A DNA stretch of 64,000 nucleotides from Ptychodera flava (lineage: Eukaryota; Hemichordata; Enteropneusta; Ptychoderidae), in contig NC_091940.1 of NCBI RefSeq assembly GCF_041260155.1, positions 28,452,151 to 28,516,150 on the forward strand, read 5' to 3'. Within the stretch, counting starts at the first letter, position 1, and each line of letters opens with the position of its first letter. Under the pieces are notes generated by a model. The model made no database searches. It saw nothing but the letters and a program-made list of their open reading frames with translations, and was not told where the DNA came from. This document shows positions 51,601-61,854 of the stretch, one piece after another. Position numbers and translations under genes: made by a program.

Positions 51601-54600
51601 TCACCGTTTCGGTCTTTGGCATATCAAGAGCATATCAAAATGAACGCAGTTTGACGAAGGATATTGTGGCTACGCCATCATGGTTGCCGCCCGGGGTTGC
51701 CGCCATCAGCACATGTTGATCCCTGATGTGGCCCACCACTTGTTTTCGCCATCATTCATCAAGGACAGACAGGGGTGTTTTGCAACAACTGGTTGTCACT
51801 ACTCACGACATGTACAAAAAAACGTCAGAAACAAAAGCGAGGTTGAGTATTTTATCGATCTCCAGAACTGCTCTCGCACCGACGCGATCGCTGAATGCGT
51901 GCTGAAATGGACGCGACCGCCTCGTTACTAGGATACAGTCAGCTGTCTCTACCCATAAAGCATTGTATGTGGTCCCTGGATGGGCTTCCCCAGGGGCCTG
52001 CATAGGGATTCCCCGGGCCGGCTAGAGTCCCAAATTACGACAAAAAAATTGCCAAAATCCAGCCGCTAAACTTGTTATTCTTTTTAAATCGCTGATTTGA
52101 ATATTATATTGACATGTTTGTCAATATCATGCTGGCAATTCTTTATCCCAGAAAGCAAGTGCAGGCACAGTTTGACCCCAATTACGCTCGTAATGGAGGT
52201 CGTCCGTCAAGGGTCAGCTGATATTTTGTGGCGAGTCATCAATACGGGGGCGAAATTTCTTACAGTATAGGTCGCACTAGTGATGGAAAGTGGGGTCAAC
52301 GCGGACAGTGTGGTTATTTACAGGATATGGGAGAGTCTACGGCTGGATTCTGTGCTTGAACAGACAATACCATTTTCGAACCAAAAATACCGTATTTAGT
52401 GAAATAAATTATTATTTCCGGGATTTTATCAACATAATACTATTTTGCGGAGTCGTTTTTCATAAAATACATATACAAAGTTTGACTAATACGAAGGATG
52501 TGCCGATTTAGCCAGTAAAACCGAAACGCACTCGTCGATAGAGGGCGCCCTTGCGGGAGCCGTGCCTTAACATACTCGAGAAGTAGCACTTGTTTTTGTA
52601 GTTTTCACATGTGATCTGCTGCAGTCTTCTTGCTCACCATCAGGAATGATACCAGGGTTTTCGTGCGCTATTTCAGTTTCGACTGTGACATGTACTATTA
52701 TGGCCCCGCGTATGAAACCAAAATCAACTTCAGTTACACGTAAAAGCGATTCTTCACGACTTAAAATAAACGACTTAGGCGATACTCGACAGATTCACTG
52801 ATTGTAAAATTGAAACGGCAACGTGTCGCGACACCCAGCGACACTCTCATGATCACAGATAGAAACAGACCGGCACCGATCGTGAAGCGACGTTTCGCGT
52901 GCTGTGCTCTAGACCGACATGACAGTGTCGAATTGACAATTTGGAAACTACAACCCTTTTCAGAATTAGAGCGCGAAGCCACTGCAGTGAACTGCAATAA
53001 AACTGCTTACACTAATTAGTTTCAGCTGTAGCCGTGGCCACTTTGGTGTTGAACAAGGCTACTTGATAAGGACCAAAAAGTCTGCTTGTACAAAGGCAAA
53101 ACTAGCTCTGTCTGAGGCTCGAGTTGTAAATGAGAGTTTACGATTGGCACCCTGTGTTCAAGATTAAGATACAATGTAACATTACCATGCACTGGTCCAT
53201 GTACAAATCTTTTTTATTTCAACTTCCCCAGACAAACTGTCTGCATGGGACATACCAATGTTGTCGACTTTGCCAGCTGGCTACAGCTGAAACTAATTAG
53301 CGTTAGCAGTTTTATTGCAGTTCACTGCAGTGGCTTCGCGCTCTAATTCTGAAAGGGTTGTAAGTCCAAAATATGGGCTGCTGTTTTAGAACCATATTTT
53401 CCAGTGACGATTAAATAGAGTCTCGTGGGGCGGCAGTGTAATCTACAGTGCTGTATGGCGCGCGCATGGAGCCCGGGTATCAACATCACATGTGTAACCA
53501 TATTACTATAGTACCAACAAATGTTTCAAATTCAATGGCAGTTTTAGTATGAGCCAAGGTCAGAAAGTTTCAAAAGTTTCAAACGCTCGCGTCCATCAGC
53601 TTTCCATTTTTCTTCTTTGGCCCCCGTTTACGTTTTCTACACCGCCTATAACTGCCGGCAGTCGTCAGCCTGTTGGAATAGCGTCTCTTATGAAGACGTG
53701 CGCGCATGCGCAACATAGTGCGTAAAAAATTATATAATCTCCTTCAAGGTACATAACGATAACCACTGACAGTCATCCGGACCGTTAAAACAAAAAGAAA
53801 ATAATAACTCACGCAGTTGTTAGAAGGCCATGTTTTCAGTCAAATTTCAGACATTTCGTACTATAATGTTACCTCACAGTTTTCTCTAATAGAAAGATCA
53901 TATTTCAAGGGTTCAGAATATGAAATAATCACAAAATTGCTAAAATTGACCAACGAACCTGAGTCACTACCTTAAATGCCATAATAAGTTTTACCGCATA
54001 ACGATATGATAATATGAGAGAAATCCATGGAGGAACAGAGCAAGTACTCAGTACCAAGGATATTTCCAAGAGGGCTTTGGTATAATCTTGTTTCGGGCAC
54101 AGTAGAATGCACCGCAAGACTAAATATAGTACATATGTCTTAATTATTAGTACGTACGTCATAGAGTTCGCAGCTATATACCAATTTAATTTCTCTTAAA
54201 TTCATGGTGGTGCATGAAGAGACAGTGTCCCTGCAGCTGTGTACGTTGAATAAATTAAAAGAACGTGTATTATCTCCGATGTAAACCGTCAAAGCACCTG
54301 TTAAGGATATCAGACAAATAGATTTAATCACATGACGAATAACCAGATATGAACTGAATGCGCTCACGTGTTTTACAACATATTCATTACTAGTAGTACG
54401 TTTCACAGAACAATAAAACATCTGTTATATCACTATATTTAGCAGGTTTTATCAACTTAGCACAGTACTCTCAGACGTTAATCAGTAATTACACAACTTT
54501 ATGTAATATGCAAATGCGATGTTAATTGACTCGACACAGCTCAATGCTTCATGGGACAATTAGATATCATCAGATCAACATTTGTAGCGCGTTTCATTAC

Positions 54601-56294
54601 ATTTAATGCTGTAATTTGAGAGTAAAATCACTAATGACAAGGTTCATTCAATATGCAAATGAGCCCTTAATTAGTGTGACACTGTTCAATGTCTCATAGC
54701 ACGACTAAATATTTATCAGATCAATATCTGTAGCACGTTTCACCAAATTTGGTGCCGTAATTTCAGAGTTATATACCTAATTACAAAGTTTATTAAATAT
54801 GCAAATGAACCCTTAATTAACTTCACACCACTAAATTCTTTACAACACGGTCAGATATCTGTCGGATCAGTATATGCAGCAGTTTTCATCACATTTGATG
54901 CAGTTATTTCGGAGTTATATGACTAATTATAAAACTTCATAAAATATGCAAATGAGCTATTTATTAACTTGACACTGCTCAATGCTTCTCAGTACAATTA
55001 GATATCTATCAGATCAACATCTGTAGCAAGTTTCATCAAATTAAATGCTGTAATTTCGGAATAATATCACTAATTACAAAGTTCATTAAATATGCAAATG
55101 TACCCTTAATTAACTCCACACAACTAAATGCTTTAAACCACAATTAGATATCTGTCAGATCAGTATCTGCAGCAGATTTCATCACATTTGGTGCAGTTAC
55201 ATCGGAGCAATATGACTTATTACAAAAGTTCATAAAATATGCAAATGAGCTATTTATTAACTTGACACTGCCCAATGCATCAACGTATGCTTGCTAGATA
55301 TATATTAGATCAATATTTGTTGCACGTATCATCAAGTTTGGTGCAGGAATTTCAGAGTTATGTCACTAATAACAAAAATTCATTAAATATGCAAATGAGC
55401 AGATAATTGATGACATTACACTCACAGTATCATCATCATGTTCTGAGATTGTCATCTATGAAAAGTTTCATGAAACTTTGTGCCGTATTTCTTGCTATAT
55501 GTCTACACTCATTACCGTTTCCATAGGGAAAAAATGATCTTACATAACTTCATTAATATGCAAGCAACACTAACAAAAATCTAATCAGTTCTTGCAAATA
55601 GCATATGGTACCTGTGTACCAAATCTGACTTGAATCTGTTCAGGCGTTTTTGAGTTATCGTGTAAACAGAAAGACAGACACACAGACACAGACACACACA
55701 CACACACACGGACAGACAGACAGACATCGCTATGGCATAAGCCCACGTGTGAACACGTGAGCTAAAAGGCCATTACTACAACATGAATATTTGTTTATAA
55801 CAGTCACAGCTAATGATCGGGGTAATTATAGCTGTATATTAAGCTACATGCTTTGCTAGTTACTGATGTACGAGTGTGTCGAATGATATTATGAATATTT
55901 ATTTTACTATCACTACTTTCCAATTATGTGTTGATACTATCTATACATTATTATAAAATACATTTATACATTATTATTTATACATTATTTAACTAGCCAA
56001 TGTTTGAATACAAAAATAAAAAAAAGTCGGTAAATTCAGATATACTAACATTTGTCATTGTTCAGTCGAATTGTGAAAAAAAAGCTTTCGCCTGGTAGAT
56101 TCGGCCTGAAAATTTCTTTGAAACTGCCAAGCGATGTAGTACCCTTTATAGGTGGCGACTGGAAAAGAAATAACAATATCAATTACAACAACAAAAACAA
56201 CAACAACAACAACTACGACGACGATGACGACGACGACAACAACATTAACACAACATTTAAAATCACAAAAACAACAACAACAGCAACAACATCG

Positions 56295-56332
<38 letters not shown>

Positions 56333-56686
56333 TAGGCAATTGATTTAAAAATGTATATTTGATTTGAGTCATTTCAATATCATTATAGTCACCATAGTAT
56401 AGGTTTTACATCTATCATTATCAAAATAATTCGTCATAGAATACCATATCAACTTCCTTAACACGTCAACGAATGGTTCCCTGAAGCATTTTGATTTCAT
56501 TCCCAAGTGCCTACAAAGAAAAGTTTATGATCGTATGCTGTAACTTACGAACTCTCCGTATTTGGCGTCATTTCCTTCCTGCCATGAACAGGTTTCGTTG
56601 AAGTAAGGGGGCCAGTCAACAACATCATCAACGGTTATTGTTATGTTGTGGTAAGGACATATTGGAGCATCACTGCTATTCGTTTG
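39256..56686 (-). CDS. Receptor tyrosine kinase, copy B (exons 5-23; 5' end outside window)
   Basis: Tandem paralogue of copy A with the same order of modules. Exons in transcription order: 56549-56686, 56050-56158, 54158-54297, 49868-50045, 49522-49650, 48714-48897, 47222-47340, 46529-46654, 45659-45859, 45020-45183, 44420-44582, 44093-44203, 43405-43559, 42828-42953, 42285-42367, 41557-41597, 40275-40371, 39781-39877, 39256-39294. They sum to 2,400 bp, an uninterrupted 799-codon frame plus stop. In-window positions: cadherin end 1-36, EGF 188-231, Ig 232-332, EGF 333-441, transmembrane about 451-472, kinase about 512-785. All catalytic motifs are present: [24 protein letters not shown]. The activation segment has one tyrosine (GVYIN) instead of the FGFR Y-Y pair. 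Exons 1-4 are not found up to 64,000, displaced by LINE insertions in intron 4. Confidence 0.92.
39781..39877 (-). CDS. RTK copy B exon 22: last kinase helices
   Basis: 97 bp: [20 protein letters not shown] then [12 protein letters not shown]. Confidence 0.95.
40275..40371 (-). CDS. RTK copy B exon 21: kinase C-lobe
   Basis: 97 bp: [20 protein letters not shown] then [13 protein letters not shown]; donor GC|GTACGT as in copy A. Confidence 0.93.
41557..41597 (-). CDS. RTK copy B exon 20: kinase helix F
   Basis: 41 bp: [13 protein letters not shown]. Same splice phases as copy A. Confidence 0.93.
42285..42367 (-). CDS. RTK copy B exon 19: P+1 loop
   Basis: 83 bp: [20 protein letters not shown] then EFYFKSDV, in frame after exon 18. 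Confidence 0.94.
42527..42620. repeat. (TA)n(TG)n microsatellite in copy B intron 18
   Basis: TA run to 42577 followed by a TG run. Nearby, 42716-42800 is a CCAT-rich tract; copy A has a similar tract at 8930-8980, directly before the same exon in plus-strand order. Confidence 0.95.
42828..42953 (-). CDS. RTK copy B exon 18: HRD and DFG motifs, intact
   Basis: 126 bp, 42 codons: [42 protein letters not shown]. This is the in-frame reference for the copy A deletion. Confidence 0.95.
43405..43559 (-). CDS. RTK copy B exon 17: kinase hinge
   Basis: 155 bp: [20 protein letters not shown], then [17 protein letters not shown]. The hinge M-E-Y-A and G-N-L are FGFR/RET-like. Confidence 0.95.
44093..44203 (-). 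CDS. RTK copy B exon 16: kinase helix C region
   Basis: 111 bp: [20 protein letters not shown] then [16 protein letters not shown], with the helix C glutamate in CREIQ. Confidence 0.94.
44420..44582 (-). CDS. RTK copy B exon 15: P-loop and catalytic lysine
   Basis: 163 bp. [20 protein letters not shown], then [16 protein letters not shown] and [10 protein letters not shown]. The nucleotide-binding loop and lysine are intact. Confidence 0.95.
45020..45183 (-). CDS. RTK copy B exon 14: transmembrane helix and juxtamembrane
   Basis: 164 bp. [20 protein letters not shown] then [20 protein letters not shown]: helix followed by basic stop-transfer residues. One codon shorter than copy A. Confidence 0.92.
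45659..45859 (-). CDS. RTK copy B exon 13: EGF/laminin-like cysteine-rich segment
   Basis: 201 bp: [45 protein letters not shown]. Cysteine positions match copy A. Confidence 0.92.
46529..46654 (-). CDS. RTK copy B exon 12: EGF-like repeat 2
   Basis: 126 bp: [42 protein letters not shown]. Phase 1-1. Confidence 0.93.
47222..47340 (-). CDS. RTK copy B exon 11: second half of Ig-like domain
   Basis: 119 bp: [20 protein letters not shown] then [19 protein letters not shown]. Holds the second Ig cysteine. Confidence 0.92.
48714..48897 (-). CDS. RTK copy B exon 10: first half of Ig-like domain
   Basis: 184 bp: [26 protein letters not shown] and [14 protein letters not shown]. It holds the first Ig cysteine and the tryptophan. 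Confidence 0.92.
49522..49650 (-). CDS. RTK copy B exon 9: EGF-like repeat 1
   Basis: 129 bp, phase 1-1: [42 protein letters not shown]. Nearly identical to copy A, among the best-conserved ectodomain exons. Confidence 0.93.
   Translation of the reverse strand, partial: AVLMGNMVVIVNTTVYVRMGLHATLSMGLANVHRAGREWRVI
49868..50045 (-). CDS. RTK copy B exon 8: extracellular, unrecognised
   Basis: 178 bp: [20 protein letters not shown], then [20 protein letters not shown] and [11 protein letters not shown]. Fold unknown. Same phases as copy A. Confidence 0.88.
51390..52566. mobile_element. Possible non-autonomous element at TTAA target, 1.18 kb
   Basis: TTAA at 51386-51389 and 52567-52570, with short inverted ends GGCGAGGCTC and GAGCCGTGCC. 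The palindromic match continues outside (CTCGAGTACG against CATACTCGAG), so the true boundary is uncertain. Contains the 20-bp perfect palindrome CTGAGCGCGCGCGCGCTCAG (51451-51470). Confidence 0.45.
52949..53372. repeat. Foldback repeat, arms about 85 bp
   Basis: The left arm holds AGAATTAGAGCGCGAAGCCA and CTGCAGTGAACTGCAATAAA; the right arm (53277-53372) is its reverse complement with very few differences. The loop is about 240 bp. Probably a young MITE or foldback element. Confidence 0.75.
54158..54297 (-). CDS. RTK copy B exon 7: extracellular, cysteine-bearing
   Basis: 140 bp: [20 protein letters not shown] then [11 protein letters not shown] and VYSCELYD. Cysteines align with copy A exon 7. 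Confidence 0.88.
54480..55570. repeat. Tandem array, about 147-bp monomers with ATGCAAAT-like motif
   Basis: The motif TATGCAAAT recurs at about 54507, 54652, 54798, 54945, 55091, 55238 and 55388, with TATGCAAG near 55556. Shared phrases include AGATATC-ATCAGATCA, CTGTAGCA and TTTCATCA-ATTTG-TGC. Alternate monomers are closest to each other (CCCTTAATTAA against CTATTTATTAACTTGACACT), giving a dimer of about 293 bp. It lies in intron 6 of copy B and is absent from copy A. Confidence 0.85.
55571..55772. repeat. Unique end of the tandem-array element with GACA/CA tract
   Basis: TTTTGAGTTATCGTG, then a CACAGACACAC-GACAGACAGA tract (55670-55728) and CCCACGTGTGAACACGTGAG. This looks like the distal end of a dispersed element that includes the array. 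Confidence 0.5.
56050..56158 (-). CDS. RTK copy B exon 6: extracellular, unrecognised
   Basis: 109 bp: [20 protein letters not shown] to TIRLNNDK. Phase 0 to 1, same as copy A exon 6. The donor is GTTAGT. Confidence 0.85.
56185..56334. repeat. AAC/ACG/AAT microsatellite in intron 5 of copy B
   Basis: Trinucleotide tract in the same intron position as 27620-27725 of copy A. Confidence 0.9.
56549..56686 (-). CDS. RTK copy B exon 5: end of cadherin-like repeat
   Basis: 46 codons: [20 protein letters not shown] then [35 protein letters not shown] is identical to copy A, so the unusual form of the cadherin end is a conserved trait. Confidence 0.9.
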
Positions 56687-56889
56687 CTGGATAGTTCAAA
56701 AAATACACAAGGGTATTCTTTAGTATCCACAAATTATATTCACATACATTACATAATACACAGACGCACAAACACACACAGAAACATAGTCGCGATCACA
56801 GACATTAGCACCGACACAGAAAGAGACACATACACAGAGGCACACAGGCACATAGGCACACACACGTACAGACACACGTACAGACAAAC

Positions 56890-56944
<55 letters not shown>

Positions 56945-57139
56945 CATATATATAACTCTTTCTCTCTCTATATATATATCTATATTATTATTATTATTAT
57001 TATTATTATATTATGGGCACGATAGAAGTGTCGTTAGGTCGGCTTTTGGCGCTTTTTCCAAAGCTCTTCGGACGTGGCCGTACCAACAACGAGTGGTCTC
57101 GACAGGTGCTCGTGTTCGTGGTTGCATAACTAATAAGGT

Positions 57140-58361
57140 ATGCCGTGCTGCAACGACTGCAAAGAGGTTTCGCACTCAGTCAGAGTATGTCAAGGCGACT
57201 TAGACCTCTGTCCGCCGTGTGAGAGAAAAAGATTTGGAAAGAACAAACAGCAGTAAGTGATACATCAGGTACAACACCCACTGTTTCATCACGTGTGAAT
57301 CAATGTAACGGAGTTGTCATTAATGAACTCCTTCGCTTTATTATTGACAAGCTTGCGGTTTTACCCAACGACATCATTATCAAACTTTGTGTGGAGCACT
57401 ATAACGATGACGAAATTGAGAAAGCCAAGAGAACATTATTTGACTTCGTTGACGAAAGAAAAACAGGAAGGTACAGAAAGCGCCAAGGTCAGCACAAGAA
57501 AGCAAATAATGTGCAGGATATTATAAATATGATCCATGAGACGGACCCTGACAATATCCATGCTTTGTCGCCAAAGAATTATCCAAACTACCACCCATAG
57601 ACATGACTCATGTGGACATCTCAACAATGTTACGGGAAATTCGTACTTTGCGTCAAGATATGATTGCTATGAAAGACATTATGTCACTTGACAACAAAGG
57701 GAACCTTCTCGATGAAATTAACACCCTACGTTCAGAGGTCCAGGACCTAAAGATGTTATGTAAGCAATCAAGCAACTCAACTCCATCTGGTGTTCGCAAC
57801 ATACCTATGCAGGGCGACCGTTCTGTTATTGACACTAATAATACAACAACTCCAGAGAAATCAATGGACAATAGCTCTACACCTGTTAACGTTGGTCATT
57901 GTGCAACAAGACAGAATCATCACGAACAGAAACAACCTACACAAGGCTTTCCATCTTACGCTGCTGCTGCTGCTACTAAAGGGCATCCACTCTCCTCATT
58001 CTCTACTAATGATGATGCATTTACGGTGGTAACTGGAAGACAGCGCAGATCGAAACGATCTAAGCCTTTGATAGGTACTGACTCGAGCACTGGTGATTGC
58101 TTGAAGGTCGTCAATACACGTCCCCCTGCATGCATCTTTGTTAGCAGACTACTCCCTACGACAGATAATCAAGCTGTGCAGAACTACATCAGAAACAAAA
58201 CTGGTATAGAAGGAAAATGTGAAAAGCTTAAAACTAAATTTGACACATATTCTTCGTTTCTTGTCGAAGCACCCCACGACCAGTATACTAAACTACTAGA
58301 CGCCACTGTTTGGCCCACCGGAGCTCTTGTGAGAAAATTCTATCAATCAAAATCTAAATGA
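57140..58361 (+). pseudogene. LINE ORF1, nucleic-acid-binding protein, frameshifted
   Basis: Three frames in series. 57140-57256: MPCCNDCKEVSHSVRVCQGD then LDLCPPCE, a small cysteine-rich, zinc-binding-like start. 57295-57600: ELLRFIIDKLAVLPNDIIIK and FDFVDERKTGRYRKRQGQHK. About 57570-58361: AKELSKLPPIDMTHVDISTM, a coiled coil (REIRTLRQDM), then a C-terminal domain with PPACIFVSRLLPTTD. The pattern matches ORF1-type proteins common in marine invertebrate LINEs. One frameshift lies near 57250 and one at 57549-57573. Its TGA overlaps the ORF2 ATG as ATGA (58358-58361). Confidence 0.8.
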
Positions 58362-61194
58362 CACTTCGCATTGCTTCCTACAATTGCCGTGGCATTAAAT
58401 CAGCCATTACAGCTGTCCAAAGCCTCTGTGATGACCATGATATTATTGTCTTACAAGAACATTGGCTGTCTAAGAGGGAACTTCCTCTCTTGTCAAACAT
58501 TAATGAGCAGTTCTATGCTTCCGGCACGACCGCTCTGAACGATGATATTGGAATAAGAATTGGCAGGCCTTATGGCGGTGTAGGTCTGATGTGGAAAAAC
58601 ATCTGGCACAAATTGCTCATCCAAAAGTGTGTTTGTATGACGACGACAGGATTATTGGCTTGTCTCTTCGTTACAACGATAAAAACTGTCTTATACTGTG
58701 TGTTTATATGCCCACTGATTGTGCGGACAACTTCCATTTGTATGTGAACTACCTATCCAAAATTGACGACATTATTCAGTCCAGCGAGTGCAATAGCGTA
58801 TTTGTAATTGGAGATTGGAACGCAGATCCGGAAAAACCGTTCGGCAGAGAGTTAATTTCTTTTTGCTCAGAAAATCAGTATGTCCTCTCAGACTGCGCTC
58901 TACTCAACAACCAATTTACATTCATAAGTGATGCTCACAATTCGACGTCATGGCTAGACCACTGTGTGTCAACCACCTCAGCTCATGCCAGTATACAGTC
59001 AATTAAAGTTTTGTTAGATTATCTAGCTTCGGACCATTTTCCTTTGTCTCTGAATATTGCTGTAGACAATCTCCCTTCTTTGGACGGTTTAGCATCAGGG
59101 TCAGTCACAGCTAGCAAGTCATCGGGTAGTCGCATACAATGGGACCAAGTCAACGAAAATGACATAAATAAATTCAACTGTGTATCTGATACTTTCCTTA
59201 ATCGAGTTAGTATCCCAACGAATGCATTGTTGTGCCGTGACCTTCAGTGTAACTCGGACCACCACAAAGAATGCATCAACAGTTTTTATTGTGACATCAC
59301 TAAGGCCCTGTCAGATGCATCAAGAGTTTGCTTTAAAAGTAGAAAAGGGAGGTCTGTGCCCTTGGTTCCCGGATGGAATGATTGTGTAAAGGAAGCCCAT
59401 GAACACTCCAGGAATGCTTTCAAGCTATGGCTCGAATATGGAAAACCAAAGCACGGTCCAGTTTATAATATTATGAGCAATGCTCGCGCACGATTTAAAC
59501 ATGCACTTCGAATTTGTAGGCGAAACGAGAATGCGGCAAGGGCAAACAGCCTAGCATCGTCCTTGAGCAACAATGATTGTAATAGCTTTTGGAAGAAAGT
59601 TCGTACTGTCAACAATACCCCTCCCCTTTCATCAACGGTCTGTGGCTGCTCAGGTCAGGAAAGTATTGCCAACATGTGGAAAGATCATTATGCGTCTCTA
59701 CTGTCTTCCATGAAAAGTAATTCCCACGAAGAATCGGTTCGATCTTGGATTAACGCGGGTGACTTTTCATGTAGTGACTTTACAATAAGCAGTGCGGATG
59801 TTTCAAGATCTATTGATAGTCTTCCGAGTGGTAAAGCTGCCGATGCTGATGACCTCTCCTGTGAACATTACAAATATGCCAGCCAGAGACTTCATGTTAT
59901 GCTAGCTCTTGCTCTTTCGGGTATGTTGTCGCATGGTTTTTTGCCGGACAATTTTATGAAAACTATCATTGTGCCATTAGTTAAAGACAAAACCGGCGAT
60001 CTGACTAGCAAAGATAATTATCGACCTATCGCTCTAGCTACTGTATCATCGAAAATTCTTGAATCCGTCATACTTGAACGATTTAAGGCATATCTTACGA
60101 CAGAAGACTTTCAATTCGGTTTCAAACACGGTCACTCAACTGACTTCTGTATTTATCTGCTTAAAGAATTGATCAATTATTACCATAACTATAACAGCCC
60201 CGTCTATGTTTGCTTTTTAGATGCAACAAAAGCGTTCGATCGAGTCAATCATTGGACACTTTTTCGGAAACTTATCGATCGGGGTCTCCCAAGTATGTTG
60301 TTCGCATATTACTGGTTTGGTACCGTACGCAACGCTTTTTTAGTTCAATGGGGTGGGGCTTGCTCCTCACTTTTTTCTGTTTACAATGGTGTTCGTCAAG
60401 GTGGCATTTTATCCCCATATCTTTTTAACGTGTATATGGACGATTTAAGTGTCCGTTTAAAGTCGTGTTTTAAAGGTTGTAGTATTGGTGGTAAAATAAT
60501 CAACCACATTATGTATGCTGACGATTTGGCACTTCTTTGTCCGTCAGTTGCAGGTCTGCGTTCACTCGTGTCAATTTGCGAAAGTTATGGTGTTGACCAT
60601 GACATTGTGTACCATCCTAAAAAATCGAAATGTATTTATTTTATGCCGCGTAAGTGTTCAATTAGAGTCGATCTTCTACCCCTGTTCGTTTGGGTGAGAG
60701 ATCTCTAAGTATCGTTCACGAACATTTATATTTGGGCTACATTTTCTCTGATTCCTTATGTGACGATAGTGCTATCAGACGTCAGACAAAGAGTTTTATG
60801 GTCAAGCAAACACTCTACTGCGGAAATTTCACAGTGCTCTATTGATGTCAAAGCAACTTTGTTCAGAACTTACTGTGTGAATATGTACTGTTCCCAGTTA
60901 TGGAGTTGTTTCACTAAAAAGTGTTTGAACAATCTTAGAGTTGCGTACAACAACTCCTTCCGTATTCTTATGGGTTACTCACGAGATTGTAGTGCAAGTC
61001 ACATGTTCGTTCTTAACAGTATTCCATCCTTTGGGGAGCTCAGGCGAAAGTTCATGTATAACTTTTTTGAACGCTTGAAAACAAGTCGCAATGGTCTTAT
61101 TTTAGCAGTACTTAACTCAGATGCGTATTTTTACTCGCCTGCTTTTAAAGTGTACAGAGATCTACTTTATACTTTTATAGTCTTTTTTCATTGA
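58358..61194 (+). pseudogene. LINE ORF2, endonuclease and reverse transcriptase, frameshifted
   Basis: Endonuclease: RIASYNCRGIKS, VLQEHWLS, then FVIGDWNADPEKPF, SWLDHCV and SDHFPLSL (catalytic Asp and His). RT: YRPIALATVSSKILE, QFGFKHGHSTD, FLDATKAFDRVNHWTLF, NGVRQGGILSPYLFNVYMDD and HIMYADDLALL with both aspartates. A C-terminal zone continues to about 61194. One base is lost in an A run near 58597, splitting the endonuclease, and further shifts lie near 60.66 and 60.82 kb. The uninterrupted part is 58591-60708. Confidence 0.9.
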
Positions 61195-61317
61195 GCATAA
61201 TCTTTTTTGTGATGTGTGTAATCTCTGTCCGGTCTTTTATAATCTTTTTTGTCCGTGTTTTTTTTTCTTGTTTTTAACTGATATGGGATGATGTTTTTTT
61301 TATCCTGAAATAAAGCT

Positions 61318-61371
61318 AATAATAATAATAATTATTATTATTATTATTATTATCGTTGTTGTTGTTGTTGT
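61318..61371. repeat. AAT/ATT/GTT junction between the two LINEs
   Basis: AATAATAATAATAATTATTATTATTATT is a perfect palindrome formed by two (TAA)n tails facing each other, followed by GTTGTTGTT. Confidence 0.85.
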
Positions 61372-61854
61372 TTATTTTAGATATAATTATCCATATACAC
61401 AAACAGATAAATAATAAGTAAATGACAGAAAAGGACGGAGTTAAAACATCCAATTGCAGAAGTTGTTCCATAATTTACTTTATGTGAAAATGGGAAAAAT
61501 TCAGAACTGATGAAATAAGGGGGTTATCAGCGATATGCAGTCTACTGTGAAAACTGACTTTTTTTCTAAACATTTCGTCAAATATTAAAATCGATGAGTT
61601 AACAAACAAAAGGCTATTACTTTGCACATGATTAAATGTGAAACCTGTCAATAAATTTACGATAAACCTGATATAAAGCTCACAGAAAACAGTAAACAAG
61701 TGGTTTTTAAATGAAAGCGATGCAAATTCAAAATCTCGAATAAGAGCATTGCCTCTCGCATAAAACAGGCGAGTTTGAGCTTGAATGTCATCGCCATCTT
61801 TTAGGTCAGAAGTTATAACGTGTCGAAGGTACTTATACACATAAACATAGTTAA

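Larger units (their letters stand above)
50046..54157. other. Intron 7 of RTK copy B (4.1 kb), partly CpG-rich
   Basis: Twice the length of the copy A intron. Between 51.1 and 53.7 kb it is rich in CG dinucleotides, unlike its surroundings. It holds a TTAA-bounded element (51390-52566), a foldback (52949-53372) and a GCGCATGCGC palindrome (53702-53711). No gene recognised. Confidence 0.6.
57013..61330 (+). mobile_element. LINE (APE-type, Jockey/CR1-like), nearly full length
   Basis: About 4.3 kb with ORF1 (zinc-finger-like plus coiled coil), ORF2 (APE endonuclease plus reverse transcriptase), a T-rich 3' UTR and an AATAAAGC-(TAA)n tail. TTA/ATT tracts flank both ends (56984-57012 and 61319-61351). 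Both ORFs carry frameshifts, so this copy is inactive but not old. The exact clade is not settled; the ORF2 style is that of animal proteins labelled RNA-directed DNA polymerase from mobile element jockey. Confidence 0.88.

Noticed and set aside
51444-51931. Two plus-strand open frames in the CpG-rich intron
   Set aside because: No known motifs; they lie mostly within a repeat-like block where stops are rare because of base composition.
56055-56372. Tyr/Cys/Val-rich open frame overlapping copy B exon 6
   Set aside because: It reads through the trinucleotide repeat; only the exon part, in another frame, is conserved with copy A.
57295-57600. Separate small host gene
   Set aside because: Its sequence and the next frame continue each other as LINE ORF1, and it sits directly before an endonuclease-RT ORF2.
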